From Mycolicibacterium sp. (GTDB taxonomy: Bacteria > Actinomycetota > Actinomycetes > Mycobacteriales > Mycobacteriaceae), in contig NZ_JAEMTA010000014.1 of the NCBI RefSeq assembly GCF_016462545.1, forward strand, positions 37,939 to 101,938: a stretch of DNA of 64,000 nt, given 5' to 3'. Positions 27,910 to 37,625 of the stretch are shown here, one piece after another (position 1 is the stretch's first letter; each line of letters starts with the position of its first letter). A program made the translations under genes and the position numbers. Below the pieces are notes generated by a model. The model saw only the letters and a list, made by a program, of their open reading frames with translations. It did not search any database and was not told the origin of the DNA.

Positions 27910-29640
27910 TCACTTGACAGATCGCAGGATGGCGAACGAATCACCTTGCAGCACGGTTGATTCGCCCACGGTCGGCTCGTCCGAGGCAAGGACGACCGCA
28001 CCTGCGACAGGAACGGTCACCGAACCCTCCCCGAGGTTGCACGCGATGGCGAGCGAACCGCGGTGCAGCACGATCCACCGCTGGTCCTCGTCGTACTCGA
28101 TCGACATGTGGTCCAGCCACGGATCACCCAAGTCGGGCTCGGCGTGGCGCAGTGCGATCAGGTCGCGATACACCCCGAGCAACCGGGCATGCTCACCGCC
28201 ATCCAACTCGTCCCACTTCAGCTTGGATCGTGAGAACGTCTCGAGGTCCTGCGGATCCGGTATCTCATCGGCATCCCAACCGTGCGACGCGAACTCCGCC
28301 TTTCGGCCCTCGGCGGTCGCCCGCGCCAATTCCGGCTCGGGATGTGAAGTGAAGAACTGGAAGGGACTCGACGACGCCCACTCCTCGCCCATGAAGAGCA
28401 TCGCCGTGTACGGCGACGCGAGGACGAGGGCCGCCTTGACGGCGAGCTGTCCGTAGGTCAGATTTTGCGACGGCCGATCACCGACGGCCCGGTTCCCCAC
28501 CTGGTCGTGATCCGAGGTGTACGCCAGCAGTCGGGTGGCGGGGATGGTCGCCGTATCCAGCGGCCTGCCATGGCGCCGGTGCCGGAACGACGAGTAGGTA
28601 CCGGCGTGAAAGTAGCCGTTCTTCAGGGTATTCGAGAGCGCCGCCAGCGAGCCGAAGTCCGAATAATAGCCCTGTCGCTCGCCGGACACCGCCGTGTGGA
28701 TGGCGTGATGGATGTCGTCGTCCCACTGCGCCGTCATGCCGTATCCACCGCGGTCGCGCGGCGTGATGAGCCGCGGATCGTTGAGATCGCTCTCTGCGAT
28801 CAGCGACAGCGGCCGGCCCAATTGCTGGGCGAGGGAGTCGGTTTCAGTCGACAACTCCTCGAGGATGTGTAAGGCGGTGTGATCGGCCAGCGCGTGCACC
28901 GCGTCCAGCCGCAGGCCATCGACATGGAAGTCCCGCATCCAACGCAGCGCGCAGTCGATGATGTACTGCCGGACCTCGTCGGCACCGGCCTCGGAGACGT
29001 TGATTCCCTGTCCCCAGCCCGTGTTGGCCTCGGTCAGGTACGGCCCGTACCGCGGGAGGTAGTTGCCCGACGGCCCGAGGTGGTTGAACACCGCGTCGAT
29101 CAGGACTCCGAGACCGCGCGCATGACAGGCGTCGACGAGACGCACCAATCCGTCGGGGCCGCCATAGCTTTCCTGGACGCTGAACCACAGCACGCCGTCG
29201 TATCCCCAGCCGTGGGTACCGCTGAACGAGTTGACCGGCATCAATTCGACGAAGTCCACCCCGAGATCGACGAGATAGTCGAGCTTCTCGATGGCCGCGT
29301 CGAAGGTGCCGTCGGCGGTGAAGGTGCCGACGTGTAGTTCGTAGATCACCGCGCCCTCGATGGACTTGCCCGTCCAGCCGGAATCACTCCACGCGATCGT
29401 CGCGGGGTCCCACAGCTGCGATCGCTCGTGTACGCCATCCGGCTGGCGCGGCGAACGGGGGTCGGGGAGCACCGTCTCGTCGTCGTCGAGGACGAACCCA
29501 TAACGACTGTCCACCTGGGCGTCGACGACGGCCTGCCACCAGCCGCCGGCCGAGCGTGACATGGGGTGCAGCGTTCCGTCGACGTCGAGCTGGACTCGGT
29601 CGGGTTTCGGCGCCCAGACGGCGAATTCGTGATCAGGCAC
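27910..29640 (-). CDS. treZ: Maltooligosyltrehalose trehalohydrolase
   Basis: Cuts free trehalose from the end of maltooligosyl-trehalose made by TreY; cytoplasmic, GH13 family, 576 aa. It opens with the CBM48-like HEFAVWAPKPDRVQLDVDG, followed by the barrel with DGLRLDAVHAL (nucleophile), LIAESDLND (acid/base) and SDHDQVGNRAVG. GTG 29640 overlaps the end of treY by 8 bp and fits the family N-terminus; the frame continues upstream but would be antisense-like to treY. Last gene of the acyltransferase-treX-treY-treZ unit. Confidence 0.96.
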   Translation of the reverse strand: MPDHEFAVWAPKPDRVQLDVDGTLHPMSRSAGGWWQAVVDAQVDSRYGFVLDDDETVLPDPRSPRQPDGVHERSQLWDPATIAWSDSGWTGKSIEGAVIYELHVGTFTADGTFDAAIEKLDYLVDLGVDFVELMPVNSFSGTHGWGYDGVLWFSVQESYGGPDGLVRLVDACHARGLGVLIDAVFNHLGPSGNYLPRYGPYLTEANTGWGQGINVSEAGADEVRQYIIDCALRWMRDFHVDGLRLDAVHALADHTALHILEELSTETDSLAQQLGRPLSLIAESDLNDPRLITPRDRGGYGMTAQWDDDIHHAIHTAVSGERQGYYSDFGSLAALSNTLKNGYFHAGTYSSFRHRRHGRPLDTATIPATRLLAYTSDHDQVGNRAVGDRPSQNLTYGQLAVKAALVLASPYTAMLFMGEEWASSSPFQFFTSHPEPELARATAEGRKAEFASHGWDADEIPDPQDLETFSRSKLKWDELDGGEHARLLGVYRDLIALRHAEPDLGDPWLDHMSIEYDEDQRWIVLHRGSLAIACNLGEGSVTVPVAGAVVLASDEPTVGESTVLQGDSFAILRSVK

Positions 29641-31891
29641 GGGTGCGCTCCAACAGTGTCGCGGGCAGATCGGAGAAGAGTTCTGCCGGGCCGACCTGGC
29701 CACTGAACGACCGACCGGTCAGACGGTCCACCCATTCGCCGTCCGGCAGCGCGACTGTCGTGTCACCCCAACCGGTTTCGGTGAGGGTGACCGTCCACCG
29801 TTGCACCGCCACCACGACGTCGTCGCCGCGACGGAATGCCACCAGGTGTCGGGCACCTGAGCCGTCGGCGAGAACGGGGGTGTACCCGCCGCTCGAATAG
29901 GAGTCGGGATGATCCGCACGCGAGTGCAGCGCGGCCGTCACGATGTGAATCTTCGGTTCGCCCAGTGTCTTCAGCTGATCACGACGGGCCTCGTAGTCGA
30001 CCGGTCGGCGGTTGTCGGGGTCAACCAGGCTGTCGTCCCATAGTTCGGTGCCCTGATAGACGTCGGGGATGCCGGGCACCGTCAACGACAGCAGCTTCTG
30101 CACCTGCGAGTCACTCTTCGCGTGCGGGTCGAGTTGACGGACCAGGCTGCTCATCTCGATGCCCACGGGACCGTCGATCACGTCGTCGAGCCACCGGTGG
30201 ACGGCGGCCTCGAAGTCTTCGTCGGGGTCGTTCCAACTGGTGTGCAGCGCAGCTTCCCTGATCGCCTTCTCCGTATATGCGTGAAGCCGGCCTCTCAGGT
30301 CGTCGGACACCACGCCGTCCACCGGCCACACGCCGAAGGCGTTCTGCCACAGGAAGTACCCCGTAGCCGCGTCCGGCGCAGGGGTGGTAAGCGTCCACGA
30401 CGACAGCAGCTCGGCCCACAGCGCGGGCACCTGGGAGAGGACGCCGATCCGGGCGCGGACATCCTCGCTGCGTTTGGTGTCGTGGGTCGACAACGTAACC
30501 ATCGCCGTCGGCCAGTACCGGGACCGGCTGGCCGAGCTGTGATGGAACTCTGCGGCGCTCACGCCGAAACGTTCTGGTTCACCACCGACTTCGTTGAGGG
30601 ACACCAGCCGCGCGTCGCGGTAGAACAGACAGTCCTCGACCGACTTGGCGGTGACGGCACCGCACAGTTGTTGGATTCGGGTGGCCGGCTCGTCATGGTC
30701 GAGTGCGGCGGCCACGAGGGTCAGCGCCTCGCTCAGATCGGGCTCGGCTGCGGCGGTGTCGGCCAGTGCGGTGGGCATCACGGCGGCCAGTCCGCGGTAG
30801 TCGGACCGGTAGACGCCGATGTGCGAGAGCAGGGCGGCGACTGCGTCCGGCAGTCTCGGGTGGTCCGCCCCGACTGCTGCCACGATGGCCCGGCGTACCC
30901 GGGCCAGCTCGCTGCCCAACGTCTCCGTGGCGGTCATGATCTTCAGCGCGCGGACTTGCGGTTCGAGCGGTTCGGCCGAACCGGCGCCGGAGGGATCGAC
31001 CAGCAGTCCGCCGATGTCGCGTAGCGCGTCGTAACCCGTGGTGCCCGCCACGGGCAGGGACGGCTCGAGGGTTTCGTCGGGCGCGAGGATCTTCTCGATG
31101 ACGATCCAGGCGTCTGGACCGGTGAGCTCACGCAGCCACTCGAGATAGCCTGCGGGATCTGACAATCCGTCGGGGTGATCGATGCGCACACCGTCGACGA
31201 GGCCGTCGGTGAACCAGCGCTTGACCTCGACATGGGTGGCGTCGAACACCGCCCGGTCCTCCTGGCGCAGCGCGGCCAGCGACGTGATCGAGAAGAATCT
31301 CCGGTAGCCACATACGTTGTGGCGCCAGCCGATCAGCGTGTAGTGCTGGCGTTGGTACACCTCGGCGACCGTGCCGTGGCCGGTGCCCGGAGAGATCGGC
31401 CACGTGCGGTCGCCGAGCCGTAGGACGTCACCGTCGACCACCAGGTCGTCGACGTCGCCGTCGTCACCGAGAACCGGAAGGACGATCCTGCCGTCCGGGT
31501 CCAGGGACCAGTCGACGTCGAAGTAGGCGGAGTAGTTTGACTCACGTCCATGCGTGAGAAGGTCCCACCACCAAGCATTCTGGGTGGGATCGTCGACGCC
31601 GACGTGGTTGGGCACGATGTCGACGATCAGCCCCATGCCGCGAGCGCGCACCGCCGACGACAGGGCGGCCAGCCCGTCCGGACCACCGAGCTCATCGGAG
31701 ACCGTCGTGGGATCGGTGACGTCGTACCCGTGTGTGGAGCCCACACTCGCGGTGAGGATGGGCGACAGGTAGACGTGCGAGATGCCGAGCTCGTGGAGAT
31801 AGTCCAGCTGATTCACCGCGTCGGCGAAGGTGAACGCCTGGCCGCTCGCGGGGCCGCGCATCTGCAACCGATAGGTCGAAAGAACGGTCAT
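29633..31891 (-). CDS. treY: Maltooligosyltrehalose synthase
   Basis: Rearranges the reducing-end alpha-1,4 bond of a glucan into the alpha,alpha-1,1 bond of trehalose. The 752-aa protein begins STYRLQMRGPASGQAFTF, the family signature. DIVPNHVGVDD, DGVRIDHPDGLSDP (nucleophile) and IVIEKILAPDETL (acid/base) form the GH13 active site. ATG 31891 lies 3 bp after the treX stop. Rv1563c orthologue. Confidence 0.97.
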   Translation of the reverse strand: MTVLSTYRLQMRGPASGQAFTFADAVNQLDYLHELGISHVYLSPILTASVGSTHGYDVTDPTTVSDELGGPDGLAALSSAVRARGMGLIVDIVPNHVGVDDPTQNAWWWDLLTHGRESNYSAYFDVDWSLDPDGRIVLPVLGDDGDVDDLVVDGDVLRLGDRTWPISPGTGHGTVAEVYQRQHYTLIGWRHNVCGYRRFFSITSLAALRQEDRAVFDATHVEVKRWFTDGLVDGVRIDHPDGLSDPAGYLEWLRELTGPDAWIVIEKILAPDETLEPSLPVAGTTGYDALRDIGGLLVDPSGAGSAEPLEPQVRALKIMTATETLGSELARVRRAIVAAVGADHPRLPDAVAALLSHIGVYRSDYRGLAAVMPTALADTAAAEPDLSEALTLVAAALDHDEPATRIQQLCGAVTAKSVEDCLFYRDARLVSLNEVGGEPERFGVSAAEFHHSSASRSRYWPTAMVTLSTHDTKRSEDVRARIGVLSQVPALWAELLSSWTLTTPAPDAATGYFLWQNAFGVWPVDGVVSDDLRGRLHAYTEKAIREAALHTSWNDPDEDFEAAVHRWLDDVIDGPVGIEMSSLVRQLDPHAKSDSQVQKLLSLTVPGIPDVYQGTELWDDSLVDPDNRRPVDYEARRDQLKTLGEPKIHIVTAALHSRADHPDSYSSGGYTPVLADGSGARHLVAFRRGDDVVVAVQRWTVTLTETGWGDTTVALPDGEWVDRLTGRSFSGQVGPAELFSDLPATLLERTRA

Positions 31892-31894
31892 GGT

Positions 31895-34024
31895 TCAGGC
31901 CACCTTGCGCAGGACGATGATCGAACGTCCCTGCACGGTGAACGCCTCGCCGGCCTTCACCGTCAGATCGCTGCTGCCGGTCGGCGCAGCCGAGTCGAGC
32001 TCAGCTGTCCACTCGGCGGCGTAGTCGCCCTCCGCAGCGACGAATTCGACGGAGTCGGAATGGGCGTTGAAGCACAGCAGGAAGGTGTCGTCGATGACCC
32101 GTTCGCCACGTGCGTCGGGCGCGGGGATGGCGTCGCCGTTGAGGAACACGGCCACGCACTGGAAACCGGAGTTCCAGTCCTGCGACGTCATGGGCACGCC
32201 GCCCGCCGTGAGCCAGGCGATGTCGCGGATCTCCTCGTCACCGCTGCGAATCAGCTTGCCGTCGAAGAAGCGGCGACGGCGGAACACCGGATGGTTCTTG
32301 CGCAGCGTCGTCACCGTGCGGGCGAACGTCACCAGGTCGGCGTTGGTTTCGCACAGCGTCCAGTCCATCCAGGCGATCTCGGAATCCTGGCAGTACACGT
32401 TGTTGTTGCCGCCCTGGGTGCGGCCGATCTCGTCGCCGTGGCTGATCATCGGGGTGCCCTGGCTCAGCATCATCGTGGCCAGGATGTTGCGCATCTGGCG
32501 CGCCCGCAATTCCAGGATCGCCGGGTCGTCGGTGGGACCCTCGACTCCGCAGTTCCACGAGCGATTGTGGCTCTCGCCGTCGCGATTGTCCTCACCGTTG
32601 GCCTCGTTGTGCTTCTCGTTGTAGGACACCAGATCGGCCAGCGTGAAGCCGTCGTGGGCCGTGACGAAGTTGATGCTCGCACTTGGCCTGCGGCCCGTCG
32701 CCTCGTAGAGGTCCGACGAACCCGTCAGTCGTGAAGCGAATTCGTTGAGGGTTGCGGGTTCTCCCCGCCAGTAGTCACGCACAGTGTCGCGGTATTGCCC
32801 ATTCCACTCGGTCCACAAACCAGGGAAGTTTCCAACCTGATAACCGCCCTCACCGATGTCCCACGGTTCGGCGATCAGCTTCACCTGGCTGATGACGGGA
32901 TCCTGCTGCACCAGGTCGAAGAACGCCGACAGCCGGTCGACGTCGTAGAACTCACGGGCCAGTGTCGACGCCAGGTCGAAGCGGAAACCGTCGACGTGCA
33001 TGTCGAGGACCCAGTACCGCAGGGAATCCATGATGAGCTGGAGCGAATGCGGATGGCGCACGTTGAGGCTGTTGCCCGTTCCGGTGAAGTCCTTGTAGAG
33101 CCTCAGGTCGCCGTCGAGCAGGCGGTAGTAGCCCGCGTTGTCGATGCCGCGGAAGTTGATGGTGGGGCCGAGGTGGTTGCCTTCGGCCGTGTGGTTGTAG
33201 ACGACGTCGAGGATGACCTCGATGCCGGCCGCATGGAAGGAGCGGACCATGTTCTTGAACTCGGCGACGGCGCCGCCCGCGCTCTGGTTCGAGGCGTACT
33301 GATAATGCGGGGCCAGGAACCCGAAGGTGTTGTAGCCCCAATAGTTTCGCAGACCCAGGTCGAGCAGTCGGTGGTCGTGCATGAATTGGTGTACCGGCAT
33401 CAACTCGATCGCCGTGACGTTCAGCGACTTGAGGTGCTCGATGATCACGGGGTGGCAGAGGCCCGCGTAGGTGCCCCGCTGATCCTCCGGAATGCCCGGG
33501 TGGGTCTGGGTCATGCCCTTGACGTGTGCCTCGTAGATCACGGTCTCGTGGTAGGGCGTGTTGGGGGAGCGGTCGGACCCCCAGTTGAAGAACGGGTTGA
33601 TCACGACGCTGGTCATGGTGTGCCCGAGTGAGTCCACCATCGGTGGCGTTCCCCCTGAGGCGAGGTCCTCGGCCTCGAGATCGTAGGAGAACAGGGCCTG
33701 CGTGAAGTCGAAGTCCCCGTGGAACGACTTGCCGTACGGATCCAGCAGCAACTTCGACGGATCACACCGGTGTCCCGCGCTCGGATCCCACGGTCCGTAC
33801 ACGCGAAAGCCGTAGCGCTGCCCCGGCGTGACGGTCGGTAGGTAGGCATGCCATACGTAGCCGTCGACCTCGTCGAGGTTGACTCGTTCTTCACGGCCGT
33901 CCTTGCCGATCAGGCACAGTTCGACCTTCTCGGCTACTTCGGAGAACAACGAGAAGTTGGTTCCCGCACCGTCATACGTCGCGCCCAGTGGATATGCGGT
34001 ACCAGGCCAGATCGCAGAAACCAC
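31895..34024 (-). CDS. treX: Glycogen debranching enzyme (isoamylase type)
   Basis: Removes alpha-1,6 branches from glycogen, feeding linear glucans to TreY. At 709 aa it has an N-terminal CBM48 domain (NFSLFSEVAEKVELCLIG) and a GH13 barrel with DVVYNHTAEG, DGFRFDLAS (nucleophile), LIAEPWDIG (acid/base) and FVTAHDGFTL. GTG 34024 is 3 bp behind the acyltransferase stop. Rv1564c orthologue. Confidence 0.97.
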   Translation of the reverse strand: MVSAIWPGTAYPLGATYDGAGTNFSLFSEVAEKVELCLIGKDGREERVNLDEVDGYVWHAYLPTVTPGQRYGFRVYGPWDPSAGHRCDPSKLLLDPYGKSFHGDFDFTQALFSYDLEAEDLASGGTPPMVDSLGHTMTSVVINPFFNWGSDRSPNTPYHETVIYEAHVKGMTQTHPGIPEDQRGTYAGLCHPVIIEHLKSLNVTAIELMPVHQFMHDHRLLDLGLRNYWGYNTFGFLAPHYQYASNQSAGGAVAEFKNMVRSFHAAGIEVILDVVYNHTAEGNHLGPTINFRGIDNAGYYRLLDGDLRLYKDFTGTGNSLNVRHPHSLQLIMDSLRYWVLDMHVDGFRFDLASTLAREFYDVDRLSAFFDLVQQDPVISQVKLIAEPWDIGEGGYQVGNFPGLWTEWNGQYRDTVRDYWRGEPATLNEFASRLTGSSDLYEATGRRPSASINFVTAHDGFTLADLVSYNEKHNEANGEDNRDGESHNRSWNCGVEGPTDDPAILELRARQMRNILATMMLSQGTPMISHGDEIGRTQGGNNNVYCQDSEIAWMDWTLCETNADLVTFARTVTTLRKNHPVFRRRRFFDGKLIRSGDEEIRDIAWLTAGGVPMTSQDWNSGFQCVAVFLNGDAIPAPDARGERVIDDTFLLCFNAHSDSVEFVAAEGDYAAEWTAELDSAAPTGSSDLTVKAGEAFTVQGRSIIVLRKVA

Positions 34025-34027
34025 CCG

Positions 34028-36217
34028 TCACCACCAGCCGGTGGCGGTGGCGATCTGGCGTCCCAGCTCGTTGGTCATGGTGCGCATGTAGGTAGCCGAG
34101 ATGTGGTGAGAATCGTGATACAGCAACACATTTCCCTCCACTGCGCGACAGTAGTCCGGGCGACACACCGCATCACTCATGTCGAGTGGCTTAAGTATCG
34201 GGAAGCGCGCCACGAAATCCAGGGTCGGATTGTGGTCGGACAGTACCTCGGAGCGTTTGATGCCGCAGGAGATGGCGTCTCCACCGTCGGCGAGGCAGTC
34301 GGCGGGGAAGAACGGCTTTCCGTCCTTGACCAGCCACGGGGTGTCGCGCATCGCCAGGACCGGGATGCCCGCGTCTGCGAACTCCTGCCAAATCCCGACG
34401 TAGAAGCCCGGCATGACGTCGCCGTCCTTGATGTTCCACGGTCGGGTGGAGGTGGTGAAGACGAAGTCGGGATGATCGGCGAGCAGCCGTGGCATCACCT
34501 TCTGATTCCACTCGCGGCACTTGGGGTACGGCCGGTTGTCGCCCATCACGAGCGGGTTCTGCTCGGTCGTCAGGGGACACCCCATCTTCAGGTAGGTGAC
34601 GACCTTGAAGTGGTGCATGCGGCCCAGCAGGTCGAGCGCGGTGATCCAGTGCTCGGCGTGCGATCCACCGGCCACGGCGATGGTCCGGGTGGCCGCTTCG
34701 TCGCCGTAGGTGCAGTTGATCACGTCGACGTCGTCGAAGTCGCCAATACAGCCCTGCGTCGTGGAGACGGGAACGTCGTCCTTGGCCTCGAGCACGGTGG
34801 GACGCATCGGCAGCTTGGGCACTCGGACGTGATTGACCAGTGCACGGGCCCCGGGGTAGTCACGCGACGAAAGTCCGGACAGCTCCTTGCCGTTCGCACG
34901 CTGGATGGTCATGTGTTCCCGCCACGTGAAGGACGTGGCGGTGAGGGCCACGCCCAACAGGGTGACGATCGAGCCCAGCACGATGGTCGGTCGCCGCAAT
35001 CGCGTCCGCAGCGGAATCACGTTGGCCTGCTTCGGTGCAGACTGGCCCGTGGTCGACTTGCGCAGCCGCAGGGGCTCTTCCACGAACTTGGTCGTCAGCC
35101 AGGCCAGCAGACCGGACACCAACAGGACGCCGGCGCCTTCGACGACGTTCGCGTGCGCGTGCCCCGAATACGCCAACCAGAAGATCAGCAACGGCCAGTG
35201 CCACAGATAGAGCGAGTACGCCATCGAGCCCAGCGACACGAACGGCTTCGTCGCCAACAGTCGGCTGACCGCCGGCAAGCGACCGTTGGTGGCGGCCAGG
35301 TGCGGGTCGGCCATCCGATTGGCGCCGCTGAGGATGAACACCATCGTCGCGCCGACCGGCACCAAGGCCCACGGTCCAGGGAACTCCTTCACGCCGTCGA
35401 TGAAGGCGCCGCACGACAGAATGGCCGCCAACGCCACCACGGCGAGCGTCGAGCGCACCCACGTCGGCCATTTCACGTAGGGCACCAGCGCACCCGCCAG
35501 GGCGCCCAGCAGCAGTTCCCAGCCACGGGCGAAGCTGTCGTAGTACGCCGTCGACGGGTCCGCGGCGTGCGCCTTGATCGCGTACACGAACGACGCGATC
35601 GTCAGCGCGCTCAGCAGAAGGATCAACGCAGGCCTGGTGTAGGACCGCAGCCGATTGCGCAGCAGGTAGGCGAATCCGAAGATCAGCGCGAGGAACGCGA
35701 GGTAGAACTGACCCTGCACCGACATCGACCAGATGTGCTGCAGCGGACTGACGGACTCACCGGCCCGGAGGTAGTTCGACGCGGTGTCGGCCAACTCCCA
35801 GTTCTGGTAGTAGCCGAGGCTGGCGAGGCTTTGGTCCGCGAACGTCTCCCAGCGGGTCTCGGGCTGGATGAGGATCGTGAGCACGGCGGAGACGGCGAGC
35901 ACGACCACCAGCGCAGGCAGCAATCGACGGATCAGCCGCTTCAGCTCCGGCACGGGGGACAACGACGAGCCGGAGGTCAGGGCGGTGCGCAGCAGTCGGC
36001 CGCCGAAGAAGAACCCCGACAGCGCGAGGAACACGTCGACACCGCCGGATACCCGCCCGAACCAGATGTGGAAGATGGCGACCAACGCGATGGCGACGCC
36101 GCGTAGCCCGTCGAGATCGTGCCGGTAGAAGCCGGACGCCCGGGTGCCCATTACGGCGTGCTGAGTGGAACCGGATCTGGTGTCGGGGACCGTCCGGGCT
36201 GGGGAGAGCGTCAACAT
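34028..36217 (-). CDS. Acyltransferase-3 membrane protein with SGNH domain
   Basis: Orthologue of Rv1565c (same position upstream of treX). The N-terminal half (residues 30-400) is an acyltransferase-3/OafA domain with about ten helices, starting RHDLDGLRGVAIALVAIFH, where R and the paired His mark the acyl-transfer site. The C-terminal 300 residues are an extracytoplasmic SGNH-hydrolase-like domain: VAGGSHAEHW (Ser block) and the HDSHH near the end (Asp-x-x-His). Such fusions add acetyl or other acyl groups to cell-envelope sugars. The start at ATG 36217 gives 729 aa; ATG 36151 lies nearer the domain. Only 3 bp separate it from treX. Confidence 0.9.
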   Translation of the reverse strand: MLTLSPARTVPDTRSGSTQHAVMGTRASGFYRHDLDGLRGVAIALVAIFHIWFGRVSGGVDVFLALSGFFFGGRLLRTALTSGSSLSPVPELKRLIRRLLPALVVVLAVSAVLTILIQPETRWETFADQSLASLGYYQNWELADTASNYLRAGESVSPLQHIWSMSVQGQFYLAFLALIFGFAYLLRNRLRSYTRPALILLLSALTIASFVYAIKAHAADPSTAYYDSFARGWELLLGALAGALVPYVKWPTWVRSTLAVVALAAILSCGAFIDGVKEFPGPWALVPVGATMVFILSGANRMADPHLAATNGRLPAVSRLLATKPFVSLGSMAYSLYLWHWPLLIFWLAYSGHAHANVVEGAGVLLVSGLLAWLTTKFVEEPLRLRKSTTGQSAPKQANVIPLRTRLRRPTIVLGSIVTLLGVALTATSFTWREHMTIQRANGKELSGLSSRDYPGARALVNHVRVPKLPMRPTVLEAKDDVPVSTTQGCIGDFDDVDVINCTYGDEAATRTIAVAGGSHAEHWITALDLLGRMHHFKVVTYLKMGCPLTTEQNPLVMGDNRPYPKCREWNQKVMPRLLADHPDFVFTTSTRPWNIKDGDVMPGFYVGIWQEFADAGIPVLAMRDTPWLVKDGKPFFPADCLADGGDAISCGIKRSEVLSDHNPTLDFVARFPILKPLDMSDAVCRPDYCRAVEGNVLLYHDSHHISATYMRTMTNELGRQIATATGWW

Positions 36218-36294
36218 GGTCGTCGGTCAATCTACCCAACCCGGTGCGATAAAGCCGTTTTGTGATGGGCGACCACCCGGGGGAAGGTGGTCCC

Positions 36295-37587
36295 ATGTCC
36301 CCGCTGACGCCCGAGGAGATCAGCGCCATCGACGCCGCCCACGTCTGGCACCCGTACAGCAAGATCTCAGCTGCCGCCACCGCACCCGTGGTGGCGGTGG
36401 CGGCTCGCGGTGCGTCGTTGACCGTCATCGACGGCGGGCGGCCGATCGAGGTGATCGACGCGATGAGCTCGTGGTGGACCGCGATCCACGGGCATGGGCA
36501 CCCCGTTCTGGACGCGGCGATCACCAGTCAGCTCGCGAAGATGAACCACGTCATGTTCGGCGGTCTGACCCACGAGCCCGCCGCACGGCTCGCCCAACTG
36601 TTGGTGCAGATCACCCCCGAGGGGCTCGACACCGTCTTCTTCAGCGATTCGGGCTCGGTGGCGGTCGAGGTGGCCGCGAAGATGGCATTGCAGTTCCAGC
36701 GCAGCCGCGGCAAGCCCGCGAAGCATCGGCTCATGACGTGGCGCGGCGGCTACCACGGCGACACGTTCACGCCGATGAGCGTGTGCGACCCCGAGGGCGG
36801 CATGCACTCGATCTGGACGGACGTTCTGATGCCGCAGGTGTTCGCGCCGCAGGTGCCCACCGACTACGACCCCGCCTACGCTGCGAAATTCGAGGAGACA
36901 CTCGCCGAGCACGCCCACGAACTGGCGGCCGTCATCGTCGAGCCCGTGGTGCAGGGAGCCGGCGGCATGCGTTTCCACGACCCGCGCTATCTGAGCGACC
37001 TGCGGGCCGCCTGCACCCGGCACGACGTGCTGCTGATCTTCGACGAGATCGCCACCGGGTTCGGCCGGACCGGTGAGCTGTTCGCCGCGGACCACGCCGG
37101 CGTCCGGCCCGACGTCATGTGTGTCGGCAAGGCATTGACCGGTGGCTACCTCACCCTTGCCGCGACGCTGTGCACGGGCGAGATCGCCGAGACCATCAGC
37201 GCCGGCGACCCGGGCGCGCTGATGCACGGGCCGACGTTCATGGCCAACGCGCTCGCCTGCGCGGTGTCGGTCGCGTCGGTCGAGTTGCTGCTCGGCCAGG
37301 ACTGGCGACAGCGGGTGCGCGAGATCGAGTCGGGTCTGACTGTTGCGCTGGCCCCGGCCCGCGAGTTGGCCGGGGTCGCGGACGTGCGGGTGCTCGGTGC
37401 GATCGGGGTGCTCGAGATGCAGCAACCGGTGGACATGGCGGTGGCCACGGAGGCGGCGCTGCGACACGGCGTCTGGCTGCGGCCGTTCCGCAACCTGGTG
37501 TACGCGATGCCGCCCTACGTCTGCACGCCCGACGAGGTGGCGCGGATCGGCTCGGCCATGGTGGGCGTCGCCCGTGCGCTAACCTGA
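36295..37587 (+). CDS. bioA: Adenosylmethionine-8-amino-7-oxononanoate transaminase
   Basis: Converts KAPA to DAPA using S-adenosylmethionine as amino donor, the antepenultimate step to biotin. The 430-aa class III aminotransferase has [26 protein letters not shown] and the PLP lysine in VGKALTGGY (K279). The start is uncertain. ATG 36295 follows GGGGGAAGG closely, but ATG 36265 and GTG 36262 are in frame, and a GATAAA box at 36248-36253 would favour them. The stop codon lies inside the BioQ operator of bioF. Rv1568 orthologue. Confidence 0.95.
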   Translation: MSPLTPEEISAIDAAHVWHPYSKISAAATAPVVAVAARGASLTVIDGGRPIEVIDAMSSWWTAIHGHGHPVLDAAITSQLAKMNHVMFGGLTHEPAARLAQLLVQITPEGLDTVFFSDSGSVAVEVAAKMALQFQRSRGKPAKHRLMTWRGGYHGDTFTPMSVCDPEGGMHSIWTDVLMPQVFAPQVPTDYDPAYAAKFEETLAEHAHELAAVIVEPVVQGAGGMRFHDPRYLSDLRAACTRHDVLLIFDEIATGFGRTGELFAADHAGVRPDVMCVGKALTGGYLTLAATLCTGEIAETISAGDPGALMHGPTFMANALACAVSVASVELLLGQDWRQRVREIESGLTVALAPARELAGVADVRVLGAIGVLEMQQPVDMAVATEAALRHGVWLRPFRNLVYAMPPYVCTPDEVARIGSAMVGVARALT

Positions 37588-37603
37588 ACGCCGTTCAAGT
37601 TCT
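37580..37603 (+). promoter_or_regulatory. BioQ operator and -10 box of bioFD
   Basis: TAACCT (37580-37585) is a TANNNT -10 box that shares its last T with the perfect palindrome TGAACGCCGTTCA (37585-37597), the known BioQ box type in mycobacteria. The 24-nt stretch 37580-37603 recurs in front of bioB with three mismatches. The bioA stop codon (37585-37587) is part of the palindrome. BioQ binding here would cover the start point near 37592. Confidence 0.85.
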
Positions 37604-37625
37604 CCTCGAACCAAGGGATGCATCG

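Noticed and set aside
33848..36106. A 752-codon plus-strand frame opposite the acyltransferase gene
   Set aside because: Hydrophilic, Arg/Gln/His-rich antisense translation; the minus-strand acyltransferase-SGNH protein is well supported.
36271..36292. 7-bp inverted repeat GACCACC/GGTGGTC just before bioA ATG 36295, with the purine-rich stretch in the loop
   Set aside because: Could mask the Shine-Dalgarno, but upstream in-frame starts exist, so it may lie inside the coding region; too uncertain to call a regulatory hairpin.
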